DNA from: Caballeronia sp. dw_19
GTDB lineage: Bacteria; Pseudomonadota; Gammaproteobacteria; Burkholderiales; Burkholderiaceae
NCBI RefSeq assembly: GCF_018449515.1
Contig: NZ_JAAVUQ010000002.1
Span: forward strand, 1 to 64,000
Length of the DNA stretch: 64,000 nucleotides
Direction: 5' to 3'
Positions 42,443-50,089 of this stretch are shown here, one piece after another. The position numbers and the translations under genes were made by a program. The notes beneath the pieces are model-generated. The model was not told where the DNA came from, ran no database searches, and saw only the letters and a list, made by a program, of their open reading frames with translations. Position 1 is the first letter of the stretch. Each line of letters begins with the position of its first letter.

Positions 42443-42505
42443 GTTTAGACGACTCTAAATTAGTATTCACTTGACCGTGGGTTTAGTTGAAACTAAACTG
42501 TGGGA
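42443..42505 (+). promoter_or_regulatory. Phage pR promoter with two operators; leaderless start
   Basis: -35 TTGACC (42471-42476), 17 bases, -10 TAAACT (42494-42499). Dyads are at 42443-42460 (GTTTAG-ACGACT-CTAAAT) and 42481-42498 (GTTTAG-TTGAAA-CTAAAC); the latter covers spacer and -10. Transcription would start near 42506, which is the first base of the ATG. The repressor gene's own promoter must lie in the same 70 bases on the other strand. Confidence 0.8.
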
Positions 42506-42769
42506 ATGAACCTCAAGACCTACATCAACTCCGGAAAGCGCGGCACTGCCAAGGACCTTGCGAAGCGGTTAGGAGTTTCGCCATCCTATCTTTCGCAGAT
42601 GGCGTCTGGTCTTGCGCCCATTTCACCAGAAAGGGCGGTGCGACTCGAAGAAGAGACGCACGGCGCCGTCGCGCGGCGCGACACCTTCCCGGACAACTGG
42701 CGCCGCATTTGGCCCGAGATCGCCGGTCCCGAAGGTTGCTTGGCATCTCGCGCAACGGAGGCAGCGTAA
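42506..42769 (+). CDS. cro: YdaS/Cro-type regulator
   Basis: The 87-residue protein MNLKTYINSGKRGTAKDLAKRL has helix-turn-helix GVSPSYLSQMASGLAPISPER, as in YdaS-like Cro relatives. It opposes CI at the operators. There is no ribosome site before the ATG, which falls on the predicted transcription start. A GTG six bases upstream (42500) is a less likely start. It overlaps the next gene by one base. Confidence 0.85.
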   Translation: MNLKTYINSGKRGTAKDLAKRLGVSPSYLSQMASGLAPISPERAVRLEEETHGAVARRDTFPDNWRRIWPEIAGPEGCLASRATEAA

Positions 42770-43134
42770 TGGCACCCAAGAATTTATACGCGCGGTTTGT
42801 CCGCTGGTCTATGGCGCTGGCCAAACAAGCGCGCAGCGCCACAGGCACGCGCGAGATCGATGCCACCGATCTTTCCTCGGTCGCCAGCGGAATGTGCCTT
42901 GCGACAGTTCGCCGGGATGGTTCAGCCATCAGGCCGCAGGCCGTTCCCCGCACTGAAGTCGAATCTAACAAGGTGGTCATCACGTTTCCTGCGGATTGCG
43001 TGCTGGTGGATGAGTCTGTACCAGGCGGACAAAAGCGGTGGGCGCTCCATCTTCGACCCGCCGATACGGATGGCCTCCAGCTGGGGAAGTTAATGGATGC
43101 CATCGACGCGCAGTTAGCGAAAAAAAATTCGTGA
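42769..43134 (+). CDS. Hypothetical phage protein, 121 aa
   Basis: It starts inside the cro stop (TAATG). Basic helices (NLYARFVRWSMALAKQARS) are followed by strands (CLATVRRDGSAIRP, NKVVITFPADCVLVDE) and a terminal helix GKLMDAIDAQLAKKNS. It is the second gene of the rightward early transcript. The function is unknown. Confidence 0.6.
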   Translation: MAPKNLYARFVRWSMALAKQARSATGTREIDATDLSSVASGMCLATVRRDGSAIRPQAVPRTEVESNKVVITFPADCVLVDESVPGGQKRWALHLRPADTDGLQLGKLMDAIDAQLAKKNS

Positions 43135-43175
43135 AAGACGGAGCAATCTGAGCCGCACCCTTCGCGCGAGGTATC

Positions 43176-43466
43176 TCACCTCCCCGAACGGATGGATCGG
43201 ACGAGATTCGAAGAAATGCCGATGATCGATTCGATAGATCTTTCGAAAGCAACGGATAGCTTGGCTTGAATAAGGGTCGTTTCTGGGGAGTCCCATCCGA
43301 TTGACTCAATTGCAGATTGAAAATTAATAAGGAGTTCGGTTTTTTGGGCTTCTAGTGAGTCGTCGATCGCGCCGCTGTTGCAATGGGCGATTGCAAGTGC
43401 TAGTGCGCTGACATGCTTCACCGCAGCCGCCTCGGCCGCTATTTGGATTTGTTTGTCATCGTTCAT
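43176..43466 (-). CDS. Hypothetical helical phage protein, 96 aa
   Basis: The ATG at 43466 follows GGAGACC. The chain is nearly all helical (QIQIAAEAAAVKHVSALALAIA, then LEAQKTELLINFQSAIESIGW). It points against the rightward early genes, so it may come from its own promoter. The function is unknown. Confidence 0.55.
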   Translation of the reverse strand: MNDDKQIQIAAEAAAVKHVSALALAIAHCNSGAIDDSLEAQKTELLINFQSAIESIGWDSPETTLIQAKLSVAFERSIESIIGISSNLVRSIRSGR

Positions 43467-43555
43467 GGGGTCTCCGGTTCAAAGTTGTTTCATGGTGTGG
43501 GAGCCTGATTCTGCCAGAGGCTTGAGACCCCGCCCAATTACTGAAAGGAGCGCGC

Positions 43556-43717
43556 GTGCTTACTGCGACTGAGTTGAAAGAGATACGCGCTGTGTTGTGC
43601 GAGATGGCGGCCCGAGGCTGCATCGGCGCGCAAATGGATCGAGCCAAGAAGGATTTGATTGACCAGTTTCTTGCGTTGAGAGCGGCGACAGCGAAGCCAG
43701 CAGCAACAGCGAAGTAA
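43556..43717 (+). CDS. Short helical phage protein, 53 aa
   Basis: GAAAGGAG (43543-43550) stands five bases before the GTG at 43556. The protein LTATELKEIRAVLCEMAARG, then MDRAKKDLIDQFLALRAAT, is all helix with an Ala-rich end. A loose GTCCTTC/GAAGGAC hairpin follows at 43727-43762. Confidence 0.55.
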   Translation: MLTATELKEIRAVLCEMAARGCIGAQMDRAKKDLIDQFLALRAATAKPAATAK

Positions 43718-43889
43718 TCGACGAAGGTCCTTCGGCCGGGTTCACCCGATCTTCTGAAGGACTACTAAGTCGCCGCCCGTGCGGTCCGAGGTTCCCGTTT
43801 TTCATTTTTGTTTTACCCCGTGTTGTTTTTGTTGTTGATGCCACTTTAGCGGCGCCAACCGTACGAAGAAACATTCGATTGAGGTCACT

Positions 43890-44351
43890 TTGAACACAGC
43901 CGACGCAGCACACGCAGTAGCGCACGACTATCCCCACGGTGGAACTGACGCACTGGCTTCACGCATGGGTCTTTCCTCGGGCGCTCTGTTGCGCAACAAG
44001 GTGAACCTGAATCGTTCACCCGATAACCGCAACGTCTTGACGCTGGCAGAAGCCGTGAAGATGACCAGTCTGACTGGCGACGATCGAATCCTTGAGGCTT
44101 GGGCGCAGGAACGCGGCTACGCCCTCATTGAGATTCCGACTGCCGACCACTGCTCGGATAGCGCCGTGCTTGAGTTGATGGCAAAAACATGGGAGACCAA
44201 CGGCGACATCGGCAAGGAGGTGAATCGCACGTTCGAAGACAACATCGTCCAGCAGCACGAAGTCACGCGAATCAAAGATCGAGTGTTCACCCACATCCGC
44301 GCTCTGTTTGGTCTGGTCGGGCGCATCGAAGGCATGACGGAGCACAAATGA
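43890..44351 (+). CDS. CII-like phage regulatory protein
   Basis: The TTG start at 43890 has GAGG five bases upstream. The 153-residue protein begins NTADAAHAVAHDYPHGGTDA, then LASRMGLSSGALLRNKVN, the HTH of the Phage_CII_2 family. LTLAEAVKMTSLTGDDRIL follows, and a helical C-terminus gives the tetramer. By analogy it activates lysogenic promoters. The next gene overlaps by four bases. Confidence 0.82.
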   Translation: MNTADAAHAVAHDYPHGGTDALASRMGLSSGALLRNKVNLNRSPDNRNVLTLAEAVKMTSLTGDDRILEAWAQERGYALIEIPTADHCSDSAVLELMAKTWETNGDIGKEVNRTFEDNIVQQHEVTRIKDRVFTHIRALFGLVGRIEGMTEHK

Positions 44352-44626
44352 GAGCAGCCCAAACCCAAATCGATGCGTACCACGCTATGCCTGGTCGCCA
44401 GTTGAGCGCGCAGAAGCAAATGGTCCTCGACCTGTTCATGGCGCACACCACGATGCTCACGCGTCGCGACATTGCCGACCGCACGAACATGGCGATGTCG
44501 AGTGTGTGCGGCCGCGTGCGCGAGCTGCTCGACGCCGAGATGCTCGCGGTGCGCGGCAAGCGTGAATGCATCGAAACCGGCGTGATGGTTGAGACGGTCG
44601 GCCTGCCGCTCGAGGTGACGGCTTGA
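44348..44626 (+). CDS. Winged-helix DNA-binding phage protein
   Basis: The 92-residue protein has QMVLDLFMAHTTMLTRRDIADRT and MAMSSVCGRVRELLDAEML, a clear winged helix. The wing is VRGKRECIETG. ATGA overlaps join it to the CII-like gene and the replication gene. It probably regulates or assists replication. Confidence 0.75.
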   Translation: MRAAQTQIDAYHAMPGRQLSAQKQMVLDLFMAHTTMLTRRDIADRTNMAMSSVCGRVRELLDAEMLAVRGKRECIETGVMVETVGLPLEVTA

Positions 44627-45624
44627 GCGTCAAGTTAATGACTGCGGTGTTCGACCGGTATCCCGAGGGCGGCGGCGAGATGTTGGTTGCGCTGAAGTTG
44701 GCTGACCATGCCGACGATGATGGCTCCCACATCTATCCGTCGATCAAATATATCGCTGAGAAAACGCGCCAGTCACCGCGCGCGGTTCAGTACCAGATTC
44801 GCCGCATGGAGAAGACCGGCTTCCTCATTCTGGTTGCTCACGCTGGCGGCGGTCGTGGCAAAGCGCGCGAGTATCGGATCAGCCCGGCATGGATAAACGG
44901 TGCAGAACTTGCACCCATTTCCGATGGTTCAAAGGGTGCAGAAAATGCACCCAATGGAAAGGGCGCAATTCCAGCAGGAAAGGGTGCAACTGACGACGGA
45001 AAGGGTGCAAACCAGAGCGCTAAAGGGTGCAATAGCTTTGCACCCGAATCATCAGGAACCACCACTGAATCATCAAGGAACCATCAACCTGCGCGGCGTG
45101 CGCCGCGAGTTGCGTTGCATGCCGAGCTTTTGAACCTTGAACTTCCCGAAACCATTCCCTTCGACGTTTGGGACATGTGGTGCGAACACCGCGAAGCGAA
45201 AGCGAAAGACGGTGATGCGCCATGGACACGACCGGCCGCAAAGGTTTCGATTAAGCGTCTTGTGAGGCTTTTTGCGGACGGCCAAAGTCCCGAAGCCACG
45301 ATCGAAGAGGCGGTGCTTCGTGGCTGGACCGGCTTGTTCCCGGTAAAGGTTCAGACCGTCGGCACGCCGGGCGCCGCATCAGCTCCGGATAACTGGTGGA
45401 AGACGGAAAGCGGTTATCTGGCGCGTGGCCAGCAACTCGGCATCGATCGCTCGAAATTCAAGTTCTTTGAGCAGTTCAAAGCGAAGGTGTGCAAGGCGTC
45501 CGGCCCAGGCGAATGGATGGAAGATCTGTTGCGCACGGTGAGCCGCGAAAGCGAGGAGCGGTACGAGGCCATGTACGCGTATTTCAACGACATCCCGCGC
45601 GATAAGCCTGCGGAGGCCGCATGA
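44623..45624 (+). CDS. Replication initiator, lambda-O-like, with origin inside
   Basis: The TTG at 44623 follows GAGGTG and overlaps the previous stop; an ATG at 44638 is the alternative. The 333-residue protein has an N-terminal winged helix (FDRYPEGGGEMLVALKLADH, RQSPRAVQYQIRRMEKTG). A low-complexity middle holds five KGA/KGC units (residues about 103-140). The C-terminal helical domain includes WDMWCEHREAKAKDGD. The repeats in the middle are DNA iterons, as in lambda O. It would bind the origin and load the host helicase. Confidence 0.82.
   Translation: MSVKLMTAVFDRYPEGGGEMLVALKLADHADDDGSHIYPSIKYIAEKTRQSPRAVQYQIRRMEKTGFLILVAHAGGGRGKAREYRISPAWINGAELAPISDGSKGAENAPNGKGAIPAGKGATDDGKGANQSAKGCNSFAPESSGTTTESSRNHQPARRAPRVALHAELLNLELPETIPFDVWDMWCEHREAKAKDGDAPWTRPAAKVSIKRLVRLFADGQSPEATIEEAVLRGWTGLFPVKVQTVGTPGAASAPDNWWKTESGYLARGQQLGIDRSKFKFFEQFKAKVCKASGPGEWMEDLLRTVSRESEERYEAMYAYFNDIPRDKPAEAA
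44909..45045. other. Candidate phage replication origin (iterons)
   Basis: Five direct copies of AAAGGG(T/C)GCA start at 44931, 44958, 44979, 45000 and 45022; spacings are 27, 21, 21 and 22, about two helical turns. Inverted copies (TTGCACCC or TGCACCC) are at 44909-44916, 44946-44952 and 45038-45045. The copy at 45022 is in a different reading frame from the others, so the DNA rather than the protein is conserved. Confidence 0.78.
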
Positions 45625-45782
45625 ACACCTGCCGCACATGTCAGCACGCCAACACGAAACCCGGCCACACCGCGATTTACAGCCGCGGCTTTCGCAACTG
45701 TGCGCACTTGCCGACGTACCAGTACGTCTCGGGAAGCGCCGAGTGCCGTCTCAATCCGCCGAAATGGGAACAGAAGCAATGA
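45621..45782 (+). CDS. Small Cys-rich phage protein, 53 aa
   Basis: The ATG overlaps the upstream stop and the stop overlaps the next start. MNTCRTCQHANTKPGHT and RNCAHLPTYQYVSGSAEC give a C-x2-C...C...C zinc-site pattern. Similar short proteins accompany phage replication genes. The function is unknown. Confidence 0.65.
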   Translation: MNTCRTCQHANTKPGHTAIYSRGFRNCAHLPTYQYVSGSAECRLNPPKWEQKQ

Positions 45783-46042
45783 AAACATTCACGGAAGTGG
45801 CATGGACTAAGGCGCTCAAGCCGTCCCCAAAGTTGCTGCTGCTGATCTTGGCGCGCCGGTCTGAGGATACGAACGGCGTGTGCTCGGTGTCCGCGCCCGA
45901 TCTTGCCGCCGAGCTGGGCACTACGCTCATGACGGTGTACGCGGGAGTTGCCACACTCGAGGAAAAGAACCTTGTGACTGTGCATCGTAGCGAGCACGCG
46001 GCGCCGAACAGCTATTGCCTGCGTTTGGAGACGTGGGCATGA
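45779..46042 (+). CDS. Winged-helix phage protein, 87 aa
   Basis: MKTFTEVAWTKALKPSPKL leads into the helices LLLILARRSEDTNGVCSV and APDLAAELGTTLMTVYAGVATL. The strands are VTVHRSEHAAPNSYCL. It is a DNA-binding fold resembling the initiator's N-terminal domain. It overlaps both neighbours. Confidence 0.7.
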   Translation: MKTFTEVAWTKALKPSPKLLLLILARRSEDTNGVCSVSAPDLAAELGTTLMTVYAGVATLEEKNLVTVHRSEHAAPNSYCLRLETWA

Positions 46043-46233
46043 GCGCGATCAATAACACGAAGGCGAACGAGCACGACATCGCAATCGAGTGCAGCAAGGT
46101 GCGGAAATGCGGCTGGAAGGGCATGCACTCGGATTTGGTTGGTGTGCAGCACAAAACGCTGAAAAACGCGCGACAACTCGTCTGCCCTGATTGCGGCTGT
46201 GACTCGTATTACAAGCGAGAGCCGAAGGCATGA
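46039..46233 (+). CDS. Small zinc-finger phage protein, 64 aa
   Basis: The ATG at 46039 overlaps the previous stop. IECSKVRKCGWKGMHSD and LVCPDCGCDSYYKRE form a two-half zinc ribbon, as in rubredoxin-like knuckles. It probably binds nucleic acid or protein; the role is unknown. Confidence 0.68.
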   Translation: MSAINNTKANEHDIAIECSKVRKCGWKGMHSDLVGVQHKTLKNARQLVCPDCGCDSYYKREPKA

Positions 46234-46793
46234 GCAAGCGCACTGCATGGCCCATGGTGGTTCCGGCCGGAACAAAAAACGTCGGAACGGCAACGGTTCA
46301 TGACGAATCGCCACTGCGCATGACGACAGCGCAGCGCCTCATTTACGAGATGAATGGAAACCCGCCGCAATCGAGCGCGCTGGATGATCCGACCGATCCA
46401 TTCGACCCGTCACTGATCCGGCGTCACCCGGTCGCGCTGGCCGCGAAGAAGCCGGCGAAGTACCGCAACACGAAGTGCGAGCACGACGGCATCAAGTTCG
46501 ACAGCCAGAAAGAGCGATCGCGCTGGTTTCACCTGATCCAGCAGCAGGCGGCCGGGATCATCCGCGATCTGCAATTGCAAGTTGCTTTCGTTCTGACCGA
46601 GCGTCGCCAGCGCGACGACGGCACATGGGAGCGTGCATCGAAATATGTCGCTGATTTCGTCTACATCGTCGTCGCCACGGGCAAGCAGGTTGTCGAGGAC
46701 GTGAAGTCGGTTGCCACTCGGAAAAACCGCACGTACATCCAGAAGCGAAAGCTGATGCTGGAAAAGCACGGCATCACGGTAAAGGAGATATAG
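46230..46793 (+). CDS. DUF1064 nuclease-fold phage protein
   Basis: The 187-residue protein carries AKYRNTKCEHDGIKFDSQKE near residue 76. This is the DUF1064 hallmark, with Asp/Glu of a PD-(D/E)xK-like site, followed by YVADFVYIVVATGKQVVEDVK. The family is related to small phage nucleases and Holliday-junction-type enzymes. The activity is unproven. It overlaps its upstream neighbour. Confidence 0.8.
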   Translation: MSKRTAWPMVVPAGTKNVGTATVHDESPLRMTTAQRLIYEMNGNPPQSSALDDPTDPFDPSLIRRHPVALAAKKPAKYRNTKCEHDGIKFDSQKERSRWFHLIQQQAAGIIRDLQLQVAFVLTERRQRDDGTWERASKYVADFVYIVVATGKQVVEDVKSVATRKNRTYIQKRKLMLEKHGITVKEI

Positions 46794-46795
46794 AA

Positions 46796-47344
46796 GTGCG
46801 CCGCTATTCGGAAGAGGAAAAGCAGATTGTTCGCGAGATTTGGGCGTCACCCGTCCTGTTGAAGCAGCAGATGGACAGGTTGCCAGGCCGTTCACCGTGG
46901 AGCGTGCAACGACAAGCGGGGCTGCTCGAACTGGGCCCGAAGAACCATTCCGAGTCGCCGCTTTACGAGCGCATTTGCGTGCTGATGGACGATAAGAAGG
47001 CGCGGACCGTGAAAGAGATCGCCGGAGTGCTGTTTGCTAGCCAGTCGCGGACCAACAAGCTTTTGCGAAAGGCCTGCGATTCAGGCGAATTCCATATTGC
47101 TATGTATCGGCCGAGGCCGGTCAACGGCACGCCGACGGCGGCTTTCAGGAAGGGAAAAGGCCGGAACGCAAGGCTTGCACCTGCGATGACGCTTGCAGAG
47201 CGCGCGCTGAAATTCCGCAGGCAAGTGGACCCTGTTGAGTATGCGTTCAAGCGCAGGAAATACGCGCTCAATCGAAAGATCAAGCTCGGCCGGGTTCGAC
47301 CGGACGCGCTGTCTAACGCGTTGTTCGGGAGAGCGTCGGCATGA
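46796..47344 (+). CDS. DNA-binding phage protein with two helical modules
   Basis: The GTG at 46796 follows AAGGAG. The N-terminus RRYSEEEKQIVREIWASP is Myb/SANT-like, with GRSPWSVQRQAGLLELG as third helix. Then a winged helix (LYERICVLMDDKKARTVKEI, SRTNKLLRKACDSGEF) and a basic tail follow. It may be a late-gene regulator, which is inference from position. Confidence 0.65.
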   Translation: MRRYSEEEKQIVREIWASPVLLKQQMDRLPGRSPWSVQRQAGLLELGPKNHSESPLYERICVLMDDKKARTVKEIAGVLFASQSRTNKLLRKACDSGEFHIAMYRPRPVNGTPTAAFRKGKGRNARLAPAMTLAERALKFRRQVDPVEYAFKRRKYALNRKIKLGRVRPDALSNALFGRASA

Positions 47345-47700
47345 AGCTTTATCTCGCCGGCCCGATGACGGGCTATCCGGAATTCAACTTTCCTGCGTTT
47401 GCCGCAGAGTCGGCTCGCCTGCGTACGCTTGGATTCGAGGTTGTCAATCCCGCCGAGCTCAACTCAGGCAGCGATGGCGACTGGCTCGCCTGCATGCGCG
47501 TCGACATCAAGGCACTCGTAGATTGCGATGGTGTCGCGCTGCTGCCTGGCTGGGAGAAATCGCGCGGTGCGCCGATTGAGCAAGGTCTCGCTCGGGATCT
47601 CGGATTGTGCGTGCACACGTCGGCGCACATCATCGACTTGATCGCGGGCATGGTAGTGCTGTCGGATAAAGCGCTGGTTGAACTGTTGGCGGCAGCATGA
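47341..47700 (+). CDS. DUF4406 nucleoside-deoxyribosyltransferase-like protein
   Basis: MKLYLAGPMTGYPEFNFPAF is the family signature. NPAELNSGSDGDWLACMRVD and VALLPGWEKSRGAPIEQGL follow, the last matching the catalytic Glu region of deoxyribosyltransferase-like folds. It is 119 residues, common in phages, and probably acts on nucleotides. It overlaps neighbours by four bases. Confidence 0.82.
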   Translation: MKLYLAGPMTGYPEFNFPAFAAESARLRTLGFEVVNPAELNSGSDGDWLACMRVDIKALVDCDGVALLPGWEKSRGAPIEQGLARDLGLCVHTSAHIIDLIAGMVVLSDKALVELLAAA

Positions 47701-48131
47701 CGTTCGCTCGCAAACCTGGCTCGCCATTCAGTAGCTTCGCCACTCCGAAGGCGCGCATGAAGCGCACGGAGATGAAGAAGCGCGCGAAGCGTAAGCCGAC
47801 GGTCGCGGAAGGCTTGAAGTACATCGATGCGTGCCGCGGCGAGGAGTGCTATCTCCGCGTGCCCGGCGTATGCGTCAGTCGTGGTTGGTCGCACGACACG
47901 GTTGTCGATTGCCATTCGAACCAATCGCGTCATGGCAAAGCTGGCGGTCGCAGAGCAGACAACATTTATACGGTGCCTGGTTGCGGCCCGTGCCACGCGT
48001 GGATCGATCAGAACCGCGTCGGCACGCCGAGGCAGGTGAAGTTCGATGTGTGGGACGCAGCTTATGAGGAATGGCGTTTCGTACGCGCCAAGAAGATGGG
48101 AATGGTCGAGGAGGTCGAATGCACGGAATGA
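47697..48131 (+). CDS. DUF1364/HNH-like nuclease-domain protein
   Basis: After a very basic N-terminus (KRTEMKKRAKRKPTV) the 144-residue protein has ACRGEECYLRVPGVC. CHSNQSRHGKAGG and YTVPGCGPCHAWIDQN follow. The Cys/His set fits DUF1364, a zinc-bound HNH-like fold found in phage recombination regions near NinB/RusA genes. It probably cuts branched DNA; no test is possible here. Confidence 0.8.
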   Translation: MTFARKPGSPFSSFATPKARMKRTEMKKRAKRKPTVAEGLKYIDACRGEECYLRVPGVCVSRGWSHDTVVDCHSNQSRHGKAGGRRADNIYTVPGCGPCHAWIDQNRVGTPRQVKFDVWDAAYEEWRFVRAKKMGMVEEVECTE

Positions 48132-48463
48132 AATTAGAGGTCAGCGTAGTGCTGCCGAGTCCTGTCTATAGGTCGCGCTCGCGGTTCCTGTGGAGCCTCA
48201 AGCAAAGCGGCCGCCAGGCAATGTTTCAGATCACGCCGTCGAAGCTAATCGGTCCGGTCCGCTATCCGGGACGTAATCAGCCTGCCGAGATTTGGGCCGT
48301 TGCGCAGCTGCCCGACCGGTACATCGATTTCGCGCCGGCGCTTACCAAGTTGGATGACGGCAATTATCGTTTTCGCGTTGTCGTGAACCACAACCGGACC
48401 ACACTGCGCCCGATTCTGGATAGCGGCGCGCTCGAAACCGGATCAATGGAGGTGGTGCTGTGA
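48119..48463 (+). CDS. Hypothetical phage protein, 114 aa
   Basis: The ATG at 48119 has GGAGG four bases upstream (an ATG at 48128 is possible). The chain is mainly strands (LEVSVVLPSPVYRSRSRFL, EIWAVAQLPDRYIDF, NYRFRVVVNHNRTTL), suggesting a beta-barrel-like fold. It overlaps both neighbours. The function is unknown. Confidence 0.6.
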   Translation: MHGMKLEVSVVLPSPVYRSRSRFLWSLKQSGRQAMFQITPSKLIGPVRYPGRNQPAEIWAVAQLPDRYIDFAPALTKLDDGNYRFRVVVNHNRTTLRPILDSGALETGSMEVVL

Positions 48464-48546
48464 GTTTCGATGCGCTGTATTACGCGCTTGGCATTCGCTC
48501 GCGGGATTGGAGCAAGCCGTTGCCAGTCGAGGCGCCGAAGCAATGA
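48460..48546 (+). CDS. Possible 28-residue coupled peptide
   Basis: GTG at 48460 overlaps the previous stop and TGA overlaps the next ATG; GGAGGTGGT lies just upstream. The sequence MSFDALYYALGIRSRDWSKP then LPVEAPKQ is short but in perfect overlap with both neighbours, which is the only support. Confidence 0.35.
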   Translation: MSFDALYYALGIRSRDWSKPLPVEAPKQ

Positions 48547-48779
48547 GCGCTTTCGTCTATATCCAGATCACCGACATTCCCCGGCCGCTGACCGATACCG
48601 CGGCGCGGCGCATCGACGGCGACACGCACGCCGCGCTGATCGCATTCATCGGTTGTCCGCTGGTGGGCGTCGAGAGCGCCGACGAAGTCGAGTTTCCATT
48701 CCCGCGCGCAATTGAGATCCGCGAATCGCTCGTCTCGTGGCTCGTGCATTGGGGAATTTGTTTTCGGGTGGTTATGTGA
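48543..48779 (+). CDS. Hypothetical phage protein, 78 aa
   Basis: Starting at the ATG at 48543: AFVYIQITDIPRPLTD, RIDGDTHAALIAFIGCPLVG, then VEFPFPRAIEIRESLVSWLVH. It is a small mixed alpha/beta protein. The function is unknown. Confidence 0.5.
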   Translation: MSAFVYIQITDIPRPLTDTAARRIDGDTHAALIAFIGCPLVGVESADEVEFPFPRAIEIRESLVSWLVHWGICFRVVM

Positions 48780-48805
48780 CAGACGCGATTAAAACTGGAG
48801 TGAGC

Positions 48806-49033
48806 ATGTCGAACGACGAAAGCACGCAAATTGAAGAGATTCTCTCAACCTGGTACGAGTGGCAGTCTGGATACACGGTCAACCTTGGCGCTGGTCGGGT
48901 TGACCCAGCGTGCCGCAACTTCGATGAAAGCGACCGATACGCGACCATTGAGGAGCGTACGCACGAAGCGGAGCGCAAGGCGCAGCGCAAGCAAGCCGAG
49001 ATCGTCGATTTGTGCGTGGACACGCTCACGTGA
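48806..49033 (+). CDS. Hypothetical phage protein, 75 aa
   Basis: GGAG (48797-48800) precedes the ATG at 48806. The chain SNDESTQIEEILSTWYEWQSG, then RYATIEERTHEAERKAQRKQ, is acidic then charged-helical, ending VDLCVDTLT. It sits where late-gene regulators often lie in such phages. This is not proven. Confidence 0.6.
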   Translation: MSNDESTQIEEILSTWYEWQSGYTVNLGAGRVDPACRNFDESDRYATIEERTHEAERKAQRKQAEIVDLCVDTLT

Positions 49034-49060
49034 AAGCAGCGAGCTGCGATCCAGACGCAC

Positions 49061-49207
49061 ATGAAGAACAAATTCTGCGGCGGCGACGTTTGGAAAAACA
49101 TGCGTCTGACGCTTGAAGAAGTGCATGTGCTGTATCAGTCGGCAAAGGAAACGTTGCTTCCTGTATTGCGCAAACGCGGAATGATCAAGTTAACCGAAGT
49201 TATTTAA
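49061..49207 (+). CDS. Possible 48-residue phage protein
   Basis: MKNKFCGGDVWKNMRLTLEE, then VHVLYQSAKETLLPVLRKRGM: a short helix pair. The ribosome site is poor. Together with the gene before it, it could be part of a regulator; support is weak. Confidence 0.4.
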   Translation: MKNKFCGGDVWKNMRLTLEEVHVLYQSAKETLLPVLRKRGMIKLTEVI

Positions 49208-49258
49208 GTGCCGTGTTTTTTGGCCGTTAACGTGTTGACCACAACGTCGGAGACCATC

Positions 49259-49807
49259 ATGAACGTGCCTACTGATCGAATCGAGCCATTTGCGTTTTTT
49301 CTAAATCAAATTGGCCTCTGTGCTGACGCCGAAGATTTGTATTTCATGGCGTTAATGGGTGCGCTATCTGTGCCAGATATATGCGGCGCCCTTGAATCGC
49401 AAGATGGGAAAGCAACGGGCGCGAAATATATGGCTTGGTTCGATATTTGGGTGGCGCCGAAGTACTTTGTCGGATCGGGTGTTGACCGAGTCCCTTCGCT
49501 CACTGGTCGACAGTGCTACGGTCTCCGATGTGCCGCATTGCACCAAGGAAGACTTGAGAATGATCGGCCGGGAGACGTGCGCGTCATTTTCCGCGAGCCG
49601 GGAAACGGCGTAGTGATGCACAACAATCTGTTGAACGACTATCTAAACATCGATGTTCGGGAGTTCACTCACGATGTAATTGGAGGTGCGTTGGATTGGT
49701 TTCAAACTGTACGCAACGAAGAGATTTTCCAGCGTAACTTTGAACAGTCAATGCAGCGCTATCCAAACGGATACGGACCGATTCAAGGAGTGCCCGTCAT
49801 CGCGTGA
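49259..49807 (+). CDS. Orphan protein between early and late genes, 182 aa
   Basis: The ATG at 49259 lies after GGAGACC. The protein starts NVPTDRIEPFAFFLNQIGL and has FMALMGALSVPDICGALESQ, RQCYGLRCAALHQGRLEN and VRVIFREPGNGVV. It looks helical with a Cys/His cluster. Base composition is less GC-rich than its neighbours by eye. It ends before a terminator. It could be a cargo gene; no family is recognised. Confidence 0.6.
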   Translation: MNVPTDRIEPFAFFLNQIGLCADAEDLYFMALMGALSVPDICGALESQDGKATGAKYMAWFDIWVAPKYFVGSGVDRVPSLTGRQCYGLRCAALHQGRLENDRPGDVRVIFREPGNGVVMHNNLLNDYLNIDVREFTHDVIGGALDWFQTVRNEEIFQRNFEQSMQRYPNGYGPIQGVPVIA

Positions 49808-49907
49808 ACGAAACCAGCTTGAGACCAGCATCAGTCAGTAAAAAGAAGTTGTAAACAGCGGCGAATGTCGCTATATTGACGAGGTCGGGCGCGAGGTGCG
49901 CCCAAAG

Positions 49908-49940
49908 AAAGCCCACCGGTTTGCGCCGCGTGGGCTTTTT
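49908..49940 (+). terminator. Terminator separating early and late genes
   Basis: The 9-bp stem AAAGCCCAC (49908-49916) / GTGGGCTTT (49930-49938) is followed by more T. It closes the rightward early transcript. Confidence 0.82.
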
Positions 49941-50089
49941 GCATTCTCACGTCGAACGGCGCACAAGCGCACGACCTGACTCAGGCGCTCGACGTGAGGG
50001 TTGCAAGGCCGGTACAAACCCATAGCGGCAGGCGGATAGCGTTGCCGTTGCTCTTCCGGTCGCAACTCTCAACTTACTACCACCGCACC

